Origin: Streptomyces sp. CB01580
GTDB taxonomy: Bacteria; Actinomycetota; Actinomycetes; Streptomycetales; Streptomycetaceae
Length of the DNA stretch: 64,000 nucleotides
Direction of reading: 5' to 3'
Assembly (NCBI RefSeq): GCF_001905795.1
Contig: NZ_LIXJ01000003.1
Span: forward strand, 530,332 to 594,331
The position numbers and the translations under genes were made by a program. The notes beneath the pieces were generated by a model. It saw nothing but the letters and a program-made list of their open reading frames with translations. It was not told where the DNA came from and did not search any database. This document shows positions 1 through 6,808 of this stretch, in pieces (positions within the stretch are counted from its first letter, which is position 1; the number at the start of each line of letters is the position of its first letter).

Positions 1-1933
1 TCTGCCCGCTCACGTAGACGGTGCCGTCCGCCATGCCGGGCGTCCCCGCGTATGTCTCGGCCAGCCGGGAGTACGTGACCTTCCGGGAGGCCGGGTCCAC
101 CCGCGCCACCCCGTCGTAGCCGGCCAGTGTCGCTCCTTCCTTGTGTCCCTGAAGGAGTACGAGCCTGCCGTCGGCGACGCCCATCGGCACGGCGGGGCCG
201 TCGACCGCGATGGGCCCGCCCAGTGCCCCCGAGGATCGGTCGACCGTGCGCAGGGTGGGGTGGCGCACCTCCAAGGCATCCACCTCCGCATCCGTCGCGC
301 ACATCGCGAGGAGCTGTGGGCCCACCGGGACGGGAGCGCACTGCGCACCCGCGGGGAACGACGTCGTCCAGGCGATCTCACCGCTGTGCGCGTCCCGGGC
401 CTCGAAGCGGGAGTTGGAAGCGTCGACCGTCACGACGGCGGAGCCGACCACGAGGGCGTCCTGGCTCCGACCCGTGACGGCCATCGACTGGGCGCCGGAC
501 GGCACGGACCACAGCTCCCGGCCGTTGTCGGCGTCGATGGCCACCACCTCGCTGGGAGGGTCCTGCGGGGCGTCCTGGGCGGCGATGCGGTATCCGAGCA
601 CCGTGTCGCCGGTGACGCCCACCAGGTGCATGCCCTGGACGGGGACACCCGGGCTCTTCGCCGTCCACACCCGCGAGCCGTCCAGGGTCCTGATACGGGT
701 CGCGACGACACCGCCGCCCCCGCAGAACAGCGCGTCGCCGCGCGCGACGCAACGCAGTTCGTCGGGGATGTCCTCACGACCGCCCTGCACGGTCCTGCGC
801 CACGGCTCGAAACCGTCCGGAAGCGCGGCACCCGGCGTCACGACGCCGTTGCCCTTGCCGCCGCCATCGTTCCCCCCGAAGCCGCCCGCCTTCAGCGCGG
901 CGGCTCCCCCGCCGATCGCCGCCACCGCGACCGCGGCCGCGAGCACAGGACGCCATCGGCGACGCAGACGGCGGCCGACGGGGGTGCCGGTGCTCCCTGT
1001 GCCGGGACCGGCCGGGGCGGTGGTCGGGGCTGACGGCGCCGGGGTGTCCTGCGTCGCGAAGTGATGCTGAGTGATCACGTCGCGGGTGCAGCCCGCGCCG
1101 ACCCCGTTCGCGTCGGTCCCACCGAGGTCGGCCGGCAGGTCCCGCAGCAGCACGAGGAGTTCGTCCGCGGAAGGGCGTCCCTCGGGCTCCTTGTCCAGGC
1201 ATGATTCGACGACCGCGCGCAAAGCCGCCGGCACGGCGCCCAGCGACGGCTCCTCGTGCACCACCTGATATGCCGTCATGTATGGGCTGTCCGCATCGAA
1301 CGGCCCGCGGCCCGTCGCCGAGTAGACCAGCAGCGTCCCCAGCGAGAAGACATCGGACCGCGGCCCCACACCACGCGGCGCCTGCAACTGCTCCGGCGAC
1401 ATGAAGGGCGGCGTACCGATGACCCGCCCTGTCATCGTCAACGTCTGCTGGTCCACGGCGCGCGAAATGCCGAAGTCGATGACGCGCGGGCCCTCGGGCG
1501 AGAGCACGACGTTCGAGGGCTTCAGGTCACGGTGGACGACCCCCACCCGGTGGATGTCGCGCAGTGCCTCCGCCAGCCCGATGGCGAGCCTCCTCAGCTC
1601 CGCTCCGTTCAGCGGGCCCTTCGTGGCGATGTGCTGGGCGAGCGTGTGCCCCTCGATATAGGTCGTCGCCATCCACGGCTGCTCGGCCTCAGGGGCAGCA
1701 TCGACCACGGCGGCGGTGAACGCGCCGCTCACCCGCCTCGCCGCCGCCACCTCCTGCCGGAAACGGATGCGGAACTCGTCGTCCCCCGCGAACTGCTGGT
1801 GGATCAGTTTGATCGCGACAGGTCGCCCCGAACTCGTACGGGCCAGAAAGACCGTGCCCATGCCACCCGAGCCGAGCCGAGCCTCAAGCGGATAACCGCC
1901 GATCTCGACCGGATCACCTCCGCGCAGCGACAC
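1..1933 (-). CDS. Membrane Ser/Thr protein kinase with extracellular PQQ-like propeller (partial, C-terminus beyond window)
   Basis: Eukaryotic-type (PknB family) kinase phosphorylating Ser/Thr on target proteins. The kinase domain fills about residues 1-270: glycine loop GSGGMG near residue 21, ATP-binding Lys in VAIK near 42, HRDLKPSN near 132, DFG near 152. A Pro/Ala-rich linker follows, then one membrane helix (about 325-345), then at least 270 residues outside the cell with WD40/PQQ-like repeats (segments such as GRELWSVP and SGEIAWTTSFP). The GTG start has a G-rich ribosome site about 8 bases upstream. The gene runs off the left edge, so the propeller is incomplete here. The architecture suggests a sensor whose propeller binds an unknown extracellular ligand. 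The kinase call is firm; ligand and targets are unknown. Confidence 0.93.
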   Translation of the reverse strand, partial: MSLRGGDPVEIGGYPLEARLGSGGMGTVFLARTSSGRPVAIKLIHQQFAGDDEFRIRFRQEVAAARRVSGAFTAAVVDAAPEAEQPWMATTYIEGHTLAQHIATKGPLNGAELRRLAIGLAEALRDIHRVGVVHRDLKPSNVVLSPEGPRVIDFGISRAVDQQTLTMTGRVIGTPPFMSPEQLQAPRGVGPRSDVFSLGTLLVYSATGRGPFDADSPYMTAYQVVHEEPSLGAVPAALRAVVESCLDKEPEGRPSADELLVLLRDLPADLGGTDANGVGAGCTRDVITQHHFATQDTPAPSAPTTAPAGPGTGSTGTPVGRRLRRRWRPVLAAAVAVAAIGGGAAALKAGGFGGNDGGGKGNGVVTPGAALPDGFEPWRRTVQGGREDIPDELRCVARGDALFCGGGGVVATRIRTLDGSRVWTAKSPGVPVQGMHLVGVTGDTVLGYRIAAQDAPQDPPSEVVAIDADNGRELWSVPSGAQSMAVTGRSQDALVVGSAVVTVDASNSRFEARDAHSGEIAWTTSFPAGAQCAPVPVGPQLLAMCATDAEVDALEVRHPTLRTVDRSSGALGGPIAVDGPAVPMGVADGRLVLLQGHKEGATLAGYDGVARVDPASRKVTYSRLAETYAGTPGMADGTVYVSGQ

Positions 1934-1998
1934 TCTTCCCGCCCTCCCGTCCCCCGTGCACCTCTGCCACCAGGGGCCTGCGTACCTGTCCTGCACAC

Positions 1999-2029
1999 AA
2001 ACTAGCCGCAGGGCAGTACGGCACAGCAA
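1999..2029 (-). promoter_or_regulatory. Possible promoter of the kinase gene
   Basis: Read on the minus strand, TTGCTG (2029-2024) and TAGTTT (2004-1999) are separated by 19 bases and lie about 65 bases before the kinase GTG. The -35 match is partial and the spacer slightly long, so this is a weak suggestion. Confidence 0.3.
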
Positions 2030-2097
2030 AGCGGGTGACGAACAGGAAGCCCAGAGCTGCTCCCGTGCCGCACACGACGAAGCCCCGCCAAGAGCAT

Positions 2098-2137
2098 GAC
2101 GGAGGTCCGTCGTGTCGTGGAACACCGCACGGTGCGG
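2098..2137. terminator. Two small hairpins downstream of yjbQ
   Basis: Perfect short inverted repeats, GACGGA/TCCGTC (2098-2111) and CCGCAC/GTGCGG (2125-2137), follow the yjbQ-like stop codon on the minus strand. They could terminate that gene. Neither has a U-tract and the stems are only six base pairs. Confidence 0.35.
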
Positions 2138-2167
2138 CCCGTCGCCACGGACCGACGAAGCGATGGA

Positions 2168-2599
2168 CTAACCGACGAAGCTCAGTCGCACCTGACGGTC
2201 GGGATTGTCCTTGTTGGTGTCGACCAGGCACACCGACTGCCACGTCCCCAGTCCGAGTCGTCCGCCGATCACCGGCAGCGTCGCGTGCGGGGGCACGAGG
2301 GCGGGCAGCACGTGATCGCGTCCGTGTCCGGGCGAGCCGTGACGGTGCTGCCAGCGGTCGTCGGCGGGCAGCAGGGAGTGCAGGGCCGCGAGCAAATCCT
2401 CGTCACTGCCGGAACCCGTTTCGAGCACGGCGATTCCGGCGGTCGCATGCGGCACAAAGACATTGAGCAGCCCGTCCCTGGCGGCGGCGGTCCGGGCGAG
2501 GAACTCCTCGCAGTGACGCGTCAGATCGGTGACGGTCTCCGTCGTCCCGGTGGTGATGCGCAGGACGCTGGTGCTGAAGGGGGATGACATGCCTCCCAT
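2168..2599 (-). CDS. YjbQ/UPF0047 family protein (secondary thiamine-phosphate synthase type)
   Basis: A 143-residue protein spanning the whole YjbQ fold. Family hallmarks are visible: PHATAGIAVLETG in the first half (the usual H-T-S-A-G strand), a His-rich loop HGSPGHGRDH, and the C-terminal GRLGLGTWQSVCLVD strand. Family members have weak thiamine-phosphate synthase activity in E. coli, but their physiological role is not settled. The first ATG (MGGMSS) has GAGGG eight bases upstream. The second ATG, three codons later, has its G-rich stretch too close, so the first is preferred. The gene is divergent from the flavoprotein at 2763, with a small tandem repeat between them. The family call is secure; the biological role is not. 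Confidence 0.87.
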   Translation of the reverse strand: MGGMSSPFSTSVLRITTGTTETVTDLTRHCEEFLARTAAARDGLLNVFVPHATAGIAVLETGSGSDEDLLAALHSLLPADDRWQHRHGSPGHGRDHVLPALVPPHATLPVIGGRLGLGTWQSVCLVDTNKDNPDRQVRLSFVG

Positions 2600-2631
2600 C
2601 TTGCCGCCCTCACGGCGAGGTCGCGCCGTCC

Positions 2632-2688
2632 ACGCCTTCCGCACCCAAACGCGCCTTCCGCACCCAAACGCGCCTTCCGCGCGGGAAC
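2632..2688. repeat. 19-bp tandem repeat, three copies
   Basis: Units at 2632-2650, 2651-2669 and 2670-2688 share the core CGCCTTCCGCACCCAAAC. The first two are nearly identical and the third diverges in its last eight bases. The array lies between the divergent yjbQ-like gene and the flavoprotein gene. Confidence 0.85.
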
Positions 2689-2762
2689 GCGCGGGGTTCC
2701 GCCGAACGGGGCTTTCGCGGCGGCGCAGGAAGATCCTCACCGTCGGCACGGTTAGTAGAAGC

Positions 2763-4001
2763 GTGAACAACACTGAGGTGGCCGCAGCGCACATGGTCGA
2801 TGTCGTCGTGATCGGCGCCGGACAGGCGGGCCTGTCCGGCGCCTACCATCTGCGGCGCGCGGGCCTGGAACCCGACCGCGACTTCGTCGTACTGGACCAC
2901 TCGCCGCGCCCCGGTGGCGCCTGGCAGTTCCGCTGGCCCTCGCTGACGTACGGCAAGGTGCACGGCATGCACGCGCTTCCCGGCATGGAGCTGACCGGCG
3001 CCGACGACGACCGGCCCTCCTCCGAGGTGATCGGCGCGTACTTCGACTCCTACGAGCGCGCCTTCGACCTGCGGGTCCACCGGCCGGTGGACGTGAGCGC
3101 GGTGCGCGAGGGCGACGGCGGCCGACTGCTCGTCGAGACGTCCGAGGGCACGTACGCCACCCGCGCCCTGATCAACGCCACCGGCACCTGGGACCGCCCG
3201 TTCTGGCCGCGCTACCCGGGGCAGGAGAGCTTCCGCGGGCGGCAGTTGCACACGGCGGACTACCCCGGGCCCGACGCGTTCGCCGGTCTGCGGGTGGTGG
3301 TGGTCGGCGGCGGTGCCTCCGGCACCCAGCACCTCATGGAGATCGCCGAAGTGGCGGCCGGGACGTACTGGGTGACGCGTCGGCCGCCGGTCTTCCGGGA
3401 GGGACCGTTCGACCAGGACCGGGGCCGGGCCGCCGTGGCGCTGGTGGAGGAACGGGTACGTCGCGGACTGCCGCCGCAGAGCGTGGTGAGCGTGACCGGC
3501 CTTCCGTTGAACGACGCCGTGCGACGGGCCCGCGCGGAGGGAGTGCTGGACCGGCTGCCGATGTTCGACCGGATCACGCCGACCGGGGTCGCCTGGGACG
3601 ACGGCCGGACGGTCGACGCCGACGTCATCCTCTGGGCGACCGGGTTCCGGGCCGCCATCGATCACCTCGCGCCGCTGAGGCTGCGCGAACCCGGCGGCGG
3701 CATCGGGCTCGACGGCACGCGGGCGGTCAGGGACGCACGCGTCCATCTCGTCGGATACGGGCCGTCCGCCAGCACCATCGGCGCCAACCGGGCCGGGCGG
3801 GCCGCGGTGCGCGAGATCATGCGGCTCCTCGCGACACCGGCAACCGGCGTCGGCCGCGCGGGCACGGCCTCGGAAACGGCTTCGGCCCCGGAAGCGGGCG
3901 CGATCCATGCCGTCCTGCCGCGGACCCGTCGACCGGTACGACAGACAGCTCAACTCACAGAACACACGAACACGGGATCGGATGTTCGCTGGAACGCGTG
4001 A
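2763..4001 (+). CDS. FAD-dependent NAD(P)-binding oxidoreductase (flavin monooxygenase/CzcO-like)
   Basis: A 412-residue flavoprotein. The N-terminus carries an FAD-binding Rossmann motif (VVVIGAGQAGLSGAYHL). A second dinucleotide motif, VVVVGGGASG, lies near residue 180 and probably holds NAD(P)H. The late motif WATGFR is typical of flavin-containing monooxygenases and CzcO-like oxidoreductases. The Ala/Gly-rich C-terminal tail after about residue 370 looks disordered. The GTG at 2763 is chosen because TAGTAG at 2753-2758 could be a -10 box giving an almost leaderless mRNA. An internal ATG at 2793, right before the first strand, is the alternative, with GAGG 14 bases upstream. The substrate cannot be read from the sequence. 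Confidence 0.88.
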   Translation: MNNTEVAAAHMVDVVVIGAGQAGLSGAYHLRRAGLEPDRDFVVLDHSPRPGGAWQFRWPSLTYGKVHGMHALPGMELTGADDDRPSSEVIGAYFDSYERAFDLRVHRPVDVSAVREGDGGRLLVETSEGTYATRALINATGTWDRPFWPRYPGQESFRGRQLHTADYPGPDAFAGLRVVVVGGGASGTQHLMEIAEVAAGTYWVTRRPPVFREGPFDQDRGRAAVALVEERVRRGLPPQSVVSVTGLPLNDAVRRARAEGVLDRLPMFDRITPTGVAWDDGRTVDADVILWATGFRAAIDHLAPLRLREPGGGIGLDGTRAVRDARVHLVGYGPSASTIGANRAGRAAVREIMRLLATPATGVGRAGTASETASAPEAGAIHAVLPRTRRPVRQTAQLTEHTNTGSDVRWNA

Positions 4002-4123
4002 TCGTTTCGCATTTCGTTGCTCAGCGCCCCCGCGACGGATGATGATTACAGGGCGCAAGCAACGGGCTGCAGACCGCGACTGCGCTGTCCCACATATGCA
4101 CCATGTACAAGGAGAAAATCCTC

Positions 4124-4183
4124 ATGAACATCCTCACCAACCTGCTCGCCGGCATCGTCCACTTCGTGGGTTGGCTCGTCTGA
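4124..4183 (+). CDS. Candidate 19-residue hydrophobic micropeptide
   Basis: A very short ORF encoding MNILTNLLAGIVHFVGWLV. An AAGGAG ribosome site sits nine bases before the ATG, one of the best Shine-Dalgarno matches in the window. An in-frame ATG at 4103 would add MYKEKIL, but it overlaps that ribosome site, so 4124 is preferred. The peptide is uncharged apart from His and could be one membrane-spanning or membrane-lying helix. It ends just before an inverted repeat at 4200-4230. A weak promoter (TTGCTC at 4017, GATGAT at 4041, 18-base spacer) would give a leader of about 70 bases. It faces the ABC exporter gene tail to tail, so it is not its leader peptide. I do not recognise it. It could be a type I toxin-like or signalling peptide, or chance. 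Confidence 0.5.
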   Translation: MNILTNLLAGIVHFVGWLV

Positions 4184-4199
4184 TCGTTGTTCCGCCCGG

Positions 4200-4230
4200 C
4201 GCCGTCGCTCCCCGTCCCACGGGATCGGCG
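4200..4230 (+). terminator. Stem-loop after the micropeptide ORF
   Basis: Outer arms CGCCG/CGGCG (4200-4204, 4226-4230) enclose an internal loop and inner arms CCCGT/ACGGG (4211-4215, 4219-4223) with a three-base loop. It lies between the micropeptide stop and the convergent ABC exporter stop and could serve either strand. Confidence 0.45.
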
Positions 4231-4297
4231 GCGCCGCCGCGTGTACGGGCCACTCGGGACCGCACACCCGGCCTCGCCGATCAGGTCGCCACCGGGG

Positions 4298-6103
4298 TCA
4301 GGTGGCCACCGGGGCCAGTCGGCTGTCGCGCCGGACGAGCGCGGCATAGCGGCCGTCCTGCCGGAGCAGCTCGTCGTGGGTGCCGCGTTCGGTCGCGCGA
4401 CCGCCGTCGAGGACGACGATCTGGTCCGCGTCGCGGACGGTGGAGAGCCGGTGGGCGATGGTGATGGTGGTACGGCCCGCGGAAAGCGCGTCGATCGCTT
4501 CCTGAACCGCAAATTCCGTACGGGTGTCCAGGGCGCTCGTCGCCTCGTCGAGCACCAGCACCGGCGGATCGCGCAGGATGGTACGGGCGATGGCCAGGCG
4601 CTGCTTCTCGCCGCCCGAGAAGCGGTAGCCCCGCTCCCCGACCAGGGTGTCGTAGCCGTCGGGCAGTGCGGCGATGTGGTCGTGGATCTGCGCCGCGCGG
4701 GCGGCCGCCTCGATCTCGGTGTCGGTCGCGTCCGGTTTGGCGAAGCGCAGGTTGTCGGCGACCGAGGCATGGAAGAGGTACGTCTCCTGGGAGACCACCC
4801 CCACGGCCCGCGCCAGGGTGTCGAAGTCGAGCTCGCGCACGTCGACGCCGTCGATCAGGACCCGGCCGCCTGTGACGTCATAGAGCCGGGGCACGAGGTA
4901 GCTGAGGGTGGACTTGCCCGACCCGGTGGGTCCGACGATCGCCAGGCTGCCGCCCGCCGGTACGGTCACGTCGATGTCGCTGAGGGTCGGACCGTTCTTC
5001 TCGTCGTAACTGAAGTCGACGTGCTCGAAGCGGACCTCTCCGCGGATCCTCTCCAGCCGGACGGGGTGCTCGGGCTCGTTGATCTCCACGTCGAGGTCGA
5101 GGTATTCGAAGATCCGCTGGAAGAGCGCGAGGGACGTCTGCATCTGCACTCCGGTGGAGAGCAGGCTCACGGCCGGCCGGAACAGCGCCTGCTGGAGCGA
5201 GACGAAGGCGACGAGCGTGCCGATGGAGACGGCCGGACCGCCCGATCCCAGGGCCAGCCCCGCCGCCCAGTAGATGACGGCGGGCATGGCGGCCATGACG
5301 ACGCCGATCGTCGCCATCCGCCACCGCCCGGCCATGCTGGAACGCACTTCGAGGTCGACCAGCTTCTCCGACTCCTCGGCGAAGCCCTTGGTGAGGGAGT
5401 CCGCCCGGCCCATCGTGCGGCCGAGCAGGATGCCGCTGACGGAGAGCGACTCGGTGACCGTCGCGGCCATGGCGGCCATCTGCTTCTGGCGGCGGGTGGT
5501 GATCTTCTTGCGTTCGCGGCCGACCTTGCGGCTGATCCACACGAAGACCGGCAGCAGGAGCAGCGAGACCAGGGTGAGCCGCCAGTCGAGCGCCAGCATG
5601 GCGACGACCGTGGCGACGACCGCGGTGAGGTTGGAGACCAGCGAGGTCGCGGTGGAGGTGACGGTCGCCTGCATGCCGCCGATGTCGTTGGCGATGCGGG
5701 ACTGCACCTCGCCGGTCCTCGTCCGGGTGAAGAAGGCGAGCGGCATGCGCTGCAACTGGGCGTAGACCGCGGTGCGCAGATCGTGCATGACGCGCTGGCC
5801 GACCGTGGTGGAGATCAGCGTCTGCAGGACCCCGAGGACGCCGTTCATCACGGCGGCCACGATCATCCCGAGGGCGAGCAGCGACAGCAGTCCCGTGCGC
5901 GCCTGCGGAATGGCGGTGTCCAGGATCTCGCGCAGCAGGAACGGCGAGGCGACCGACACCAGGGACGAGGCTCCGACGAGCAGCGCCACCAGGGCGAGTC
6001 GGCCTCGGTAGGGACGGAACAGGCGCAGGATGCGACGCACCTCGGCGGGCGGGTGTTCTTCGTCCCGGGGCGGGGGCGTCCAGTTGATTTCGTCGGGTTT
6101 CAT
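4298..6103 (-). CDS. ABC exporter, fused membrane and ATPase domains
   Basis: A 601-residue half-transporter of the type I (MDR/MsbA-like) exporter fold, probably a homodimer in the cell membrane. Six membrane helices occupy about residues 25-310. The ATPase domain has Walker A GPTGSGKST near 395, signature FSGGEKQR near 497, Walker B VLVLDEATSALD, and the switch His in IAHRL, all intact. A longer reading from a GTG at 6241 would run through the MarR palindrome. The ATG at 6103 (MKPDEINW) has AAGGAG just upstream, though only three bases away, and leaves the operator intergenic. It is divergent from the MarR gene, and a MarR-controlled drug or metabolite exporter is the natural reading. Substrate unknown. 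Confidence 0.92.
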   Translation of the reverse strand: MKPDEINWTPPPRDEEHPPAEVRRILRLFRPYRGRLALVALLVGASSLVSVASPFLLREILDTAIPQARTGLLSLLALGMIVAAVMNGVLGVLQTLISTTVGQRVMHDLRTAVYAQLQRMPLAFFTRTRTGEVQSRIANDIGGMQATVTSTATSLVSNLTAVVATVVAMLALDWRLTLVSLLLLPVFVWISRKVGRERKKITTRRQKQMAAMAATVTESLSVSGILLGRTMGRADSLTKGFAEESEKLVDLEVRSSMAGRWRMATIGVVMAAMPAVIYWAAGLALGSGGPAVSIGTLVAFVSLQQALFRPAVSLLSTGVQMQTSLALFQRIFEYLDLDVEINEPEHPVRLERIRGEVRFEHVDFSYDEKNGPTLSDIDVTVPAGGSLAIVGPTGSGKSTLSYLVPRLYDVTGGRVLIDGVDVRELDFDTLARAVGVVSQETYLFHASVADNLRFAKPDATDTEIEAAARAAQIHDHIAALPDGYDTLVGERGYRFSGGEKQRLAIARTILRDPPVLVLDEATSALDTRTEFAVQEAIDALSAGRTTITIAHRLSTVRDADQIVVLDGGRATERGTHDELLRQDGRYAALVRRDSRLAPVAT

Positions 6104-6221
6104 GGGCTCCTTCGACGGTGCGGGGTCGTGGGGACCCGGGGTCCGGCCGGTCCGGCATCCGGCCCCGGGGTGGTTCGGGTCCGGATCGAGGGCCGGGTCT
6201 CCAGCATTTCGAGAGCTTAGC

Positions 6222-6246
6222 TCATTGTTACCTTCACTCACAATGA
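6222..6246. promoter_or_regulatory. Palindromic operator, probably for the adjacent MarR protein
   Basis: A perfect interrupted palindrome TCATTGT-N11-ACAATGA lies in the divergent gap between the ABC exporter and marR-like genes. It overlaps the expected -35 region of the regulator gene. Size, AT-rich arms and position fit MarR-family operators. Binding is inferred. Confidence 0.72.
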
Positions 6247-6258
6247 ATGTGGTCCTGA

Positions 6259-6264
6259 TATTAT
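6259..6264 (+). promoter_or_regulatory. -10 box of the marR-like gene (leaderless)
   Basis: TATTAT lies six bases before the ATG at 6271, the spacing expected when the mRNA starts at the start codon itself. There is no Shine-Dalgarno sequence, which agrees with a leaderless transcript. Confidence 0.55.
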
Positions 6265-6270
6265 TCCGTC

Positions 6271-6714
6271 ATGGACTCCTCCGACGCAGACGGCGTACTC
6301 GCCGAGCAGTTGCTGCGGGTGACCCGCAGGCTCCAGCGGATCCAGAGTCGCCAGCTGGAGCCGATCGGCATCACTCCCGCGCAGTTCCGGCTGCTGCGCA
6401 TCGTGGCCCATTACGACGGGCCGCCCCGGATGGCGGATCTGGCCCAGCGGCTGGACGTCGTCCCGCGCGCCGTGACGAGTCTGGTCGACGGCCTGGAGGC
6501 GAGCGGCCGGGTGCGCCGCGCCCCCGACCCGGACAACCGCCGGGTGATCCGGATCGAGATCACCGAGGAGGGTCTCGCCACCCTCCGGTCGCTGCGCGAC
6601 GCGCGCCGGGCCGCCGCGGAGGAGATCCTGGCCCCATTGACCACCGATCAGCGCGAGGTGCTCGGCGGGCTGTTGTCCGCCCTGGTCAACGGCATGCCGG
6701 AGCGTCGCTGCTAA
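6271..6714 (+). CDS. MarR-family transcriptional regulator
   Basis: A 147-residue winged-helix regulator. An N-terminal dimerisation helix precedes the recognition region (PPRMADLAQRLDVVPRAVTSLVDGLEASG, read in parts around residues 50-78) and the wing RRAPDPDNRRVIRIEIT, whose D-x-R signature is typical of the family. It probably represses itself and the divergent exporter through the palindrome at 6222-6246, releasing when a small aromatic or lipophilic ligand binds. A 37-base inverted repeat follows the gene. The family is certain; ligand and regulon are inferred from position. Confidence 0.93.
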   Translation: MDSSDADGVLAEQLLRVTRRLQRIQSRQLEPIGITPAQFRLLRIVAHYDGPPRMADLAQRLDVVPRAVTSLVDGLEASGRVRRAPDPDNRRVIRIEITEEGLATLRSLRDARRAAAEEILAPLTTDQREVLGGLLSALVNGMPERRC

Positions 6715-6730
6715 ACCTGTGGGAACGCGC

Positions 6731-6767
6731 GTCCGGCCGGTCCGTGCCCGGCACGCACCGGCCGGAC
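6731..6767 (+). terminator. Long hairpin after the marR-like gene
   Basis: A nearly perfect 37-base palindrome. Outer arms GTCCGGCCGGT/ACCGGCCGGAC (11 bp) and inner arms CGTGCC/GGCACG (6 bp) surround a single central C. No U-tract follows, as is common in streptomycetes. It separates marR from the dehydrogenase gene 42 bases downstream. Confidence 0.7.
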
Positions 6768-6808
6768 GTACCGAACGAACAGAACAGAACCGCCGAGGAG
6801 AGCCCGAC

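Noticed and set aside
2632..2688. Possible small CRISPR
   Set aside because: The repeats are contiguous without spacers and no cas genes are present.
6103..6241. Upstream GTG at 6241 as start of the ABC exporter
   Set aside because: It would place the coding region across the MarR palindrome and add a non-conserved Pro/Gly-rich stretch; ATG at 6103 has AAGGAG.
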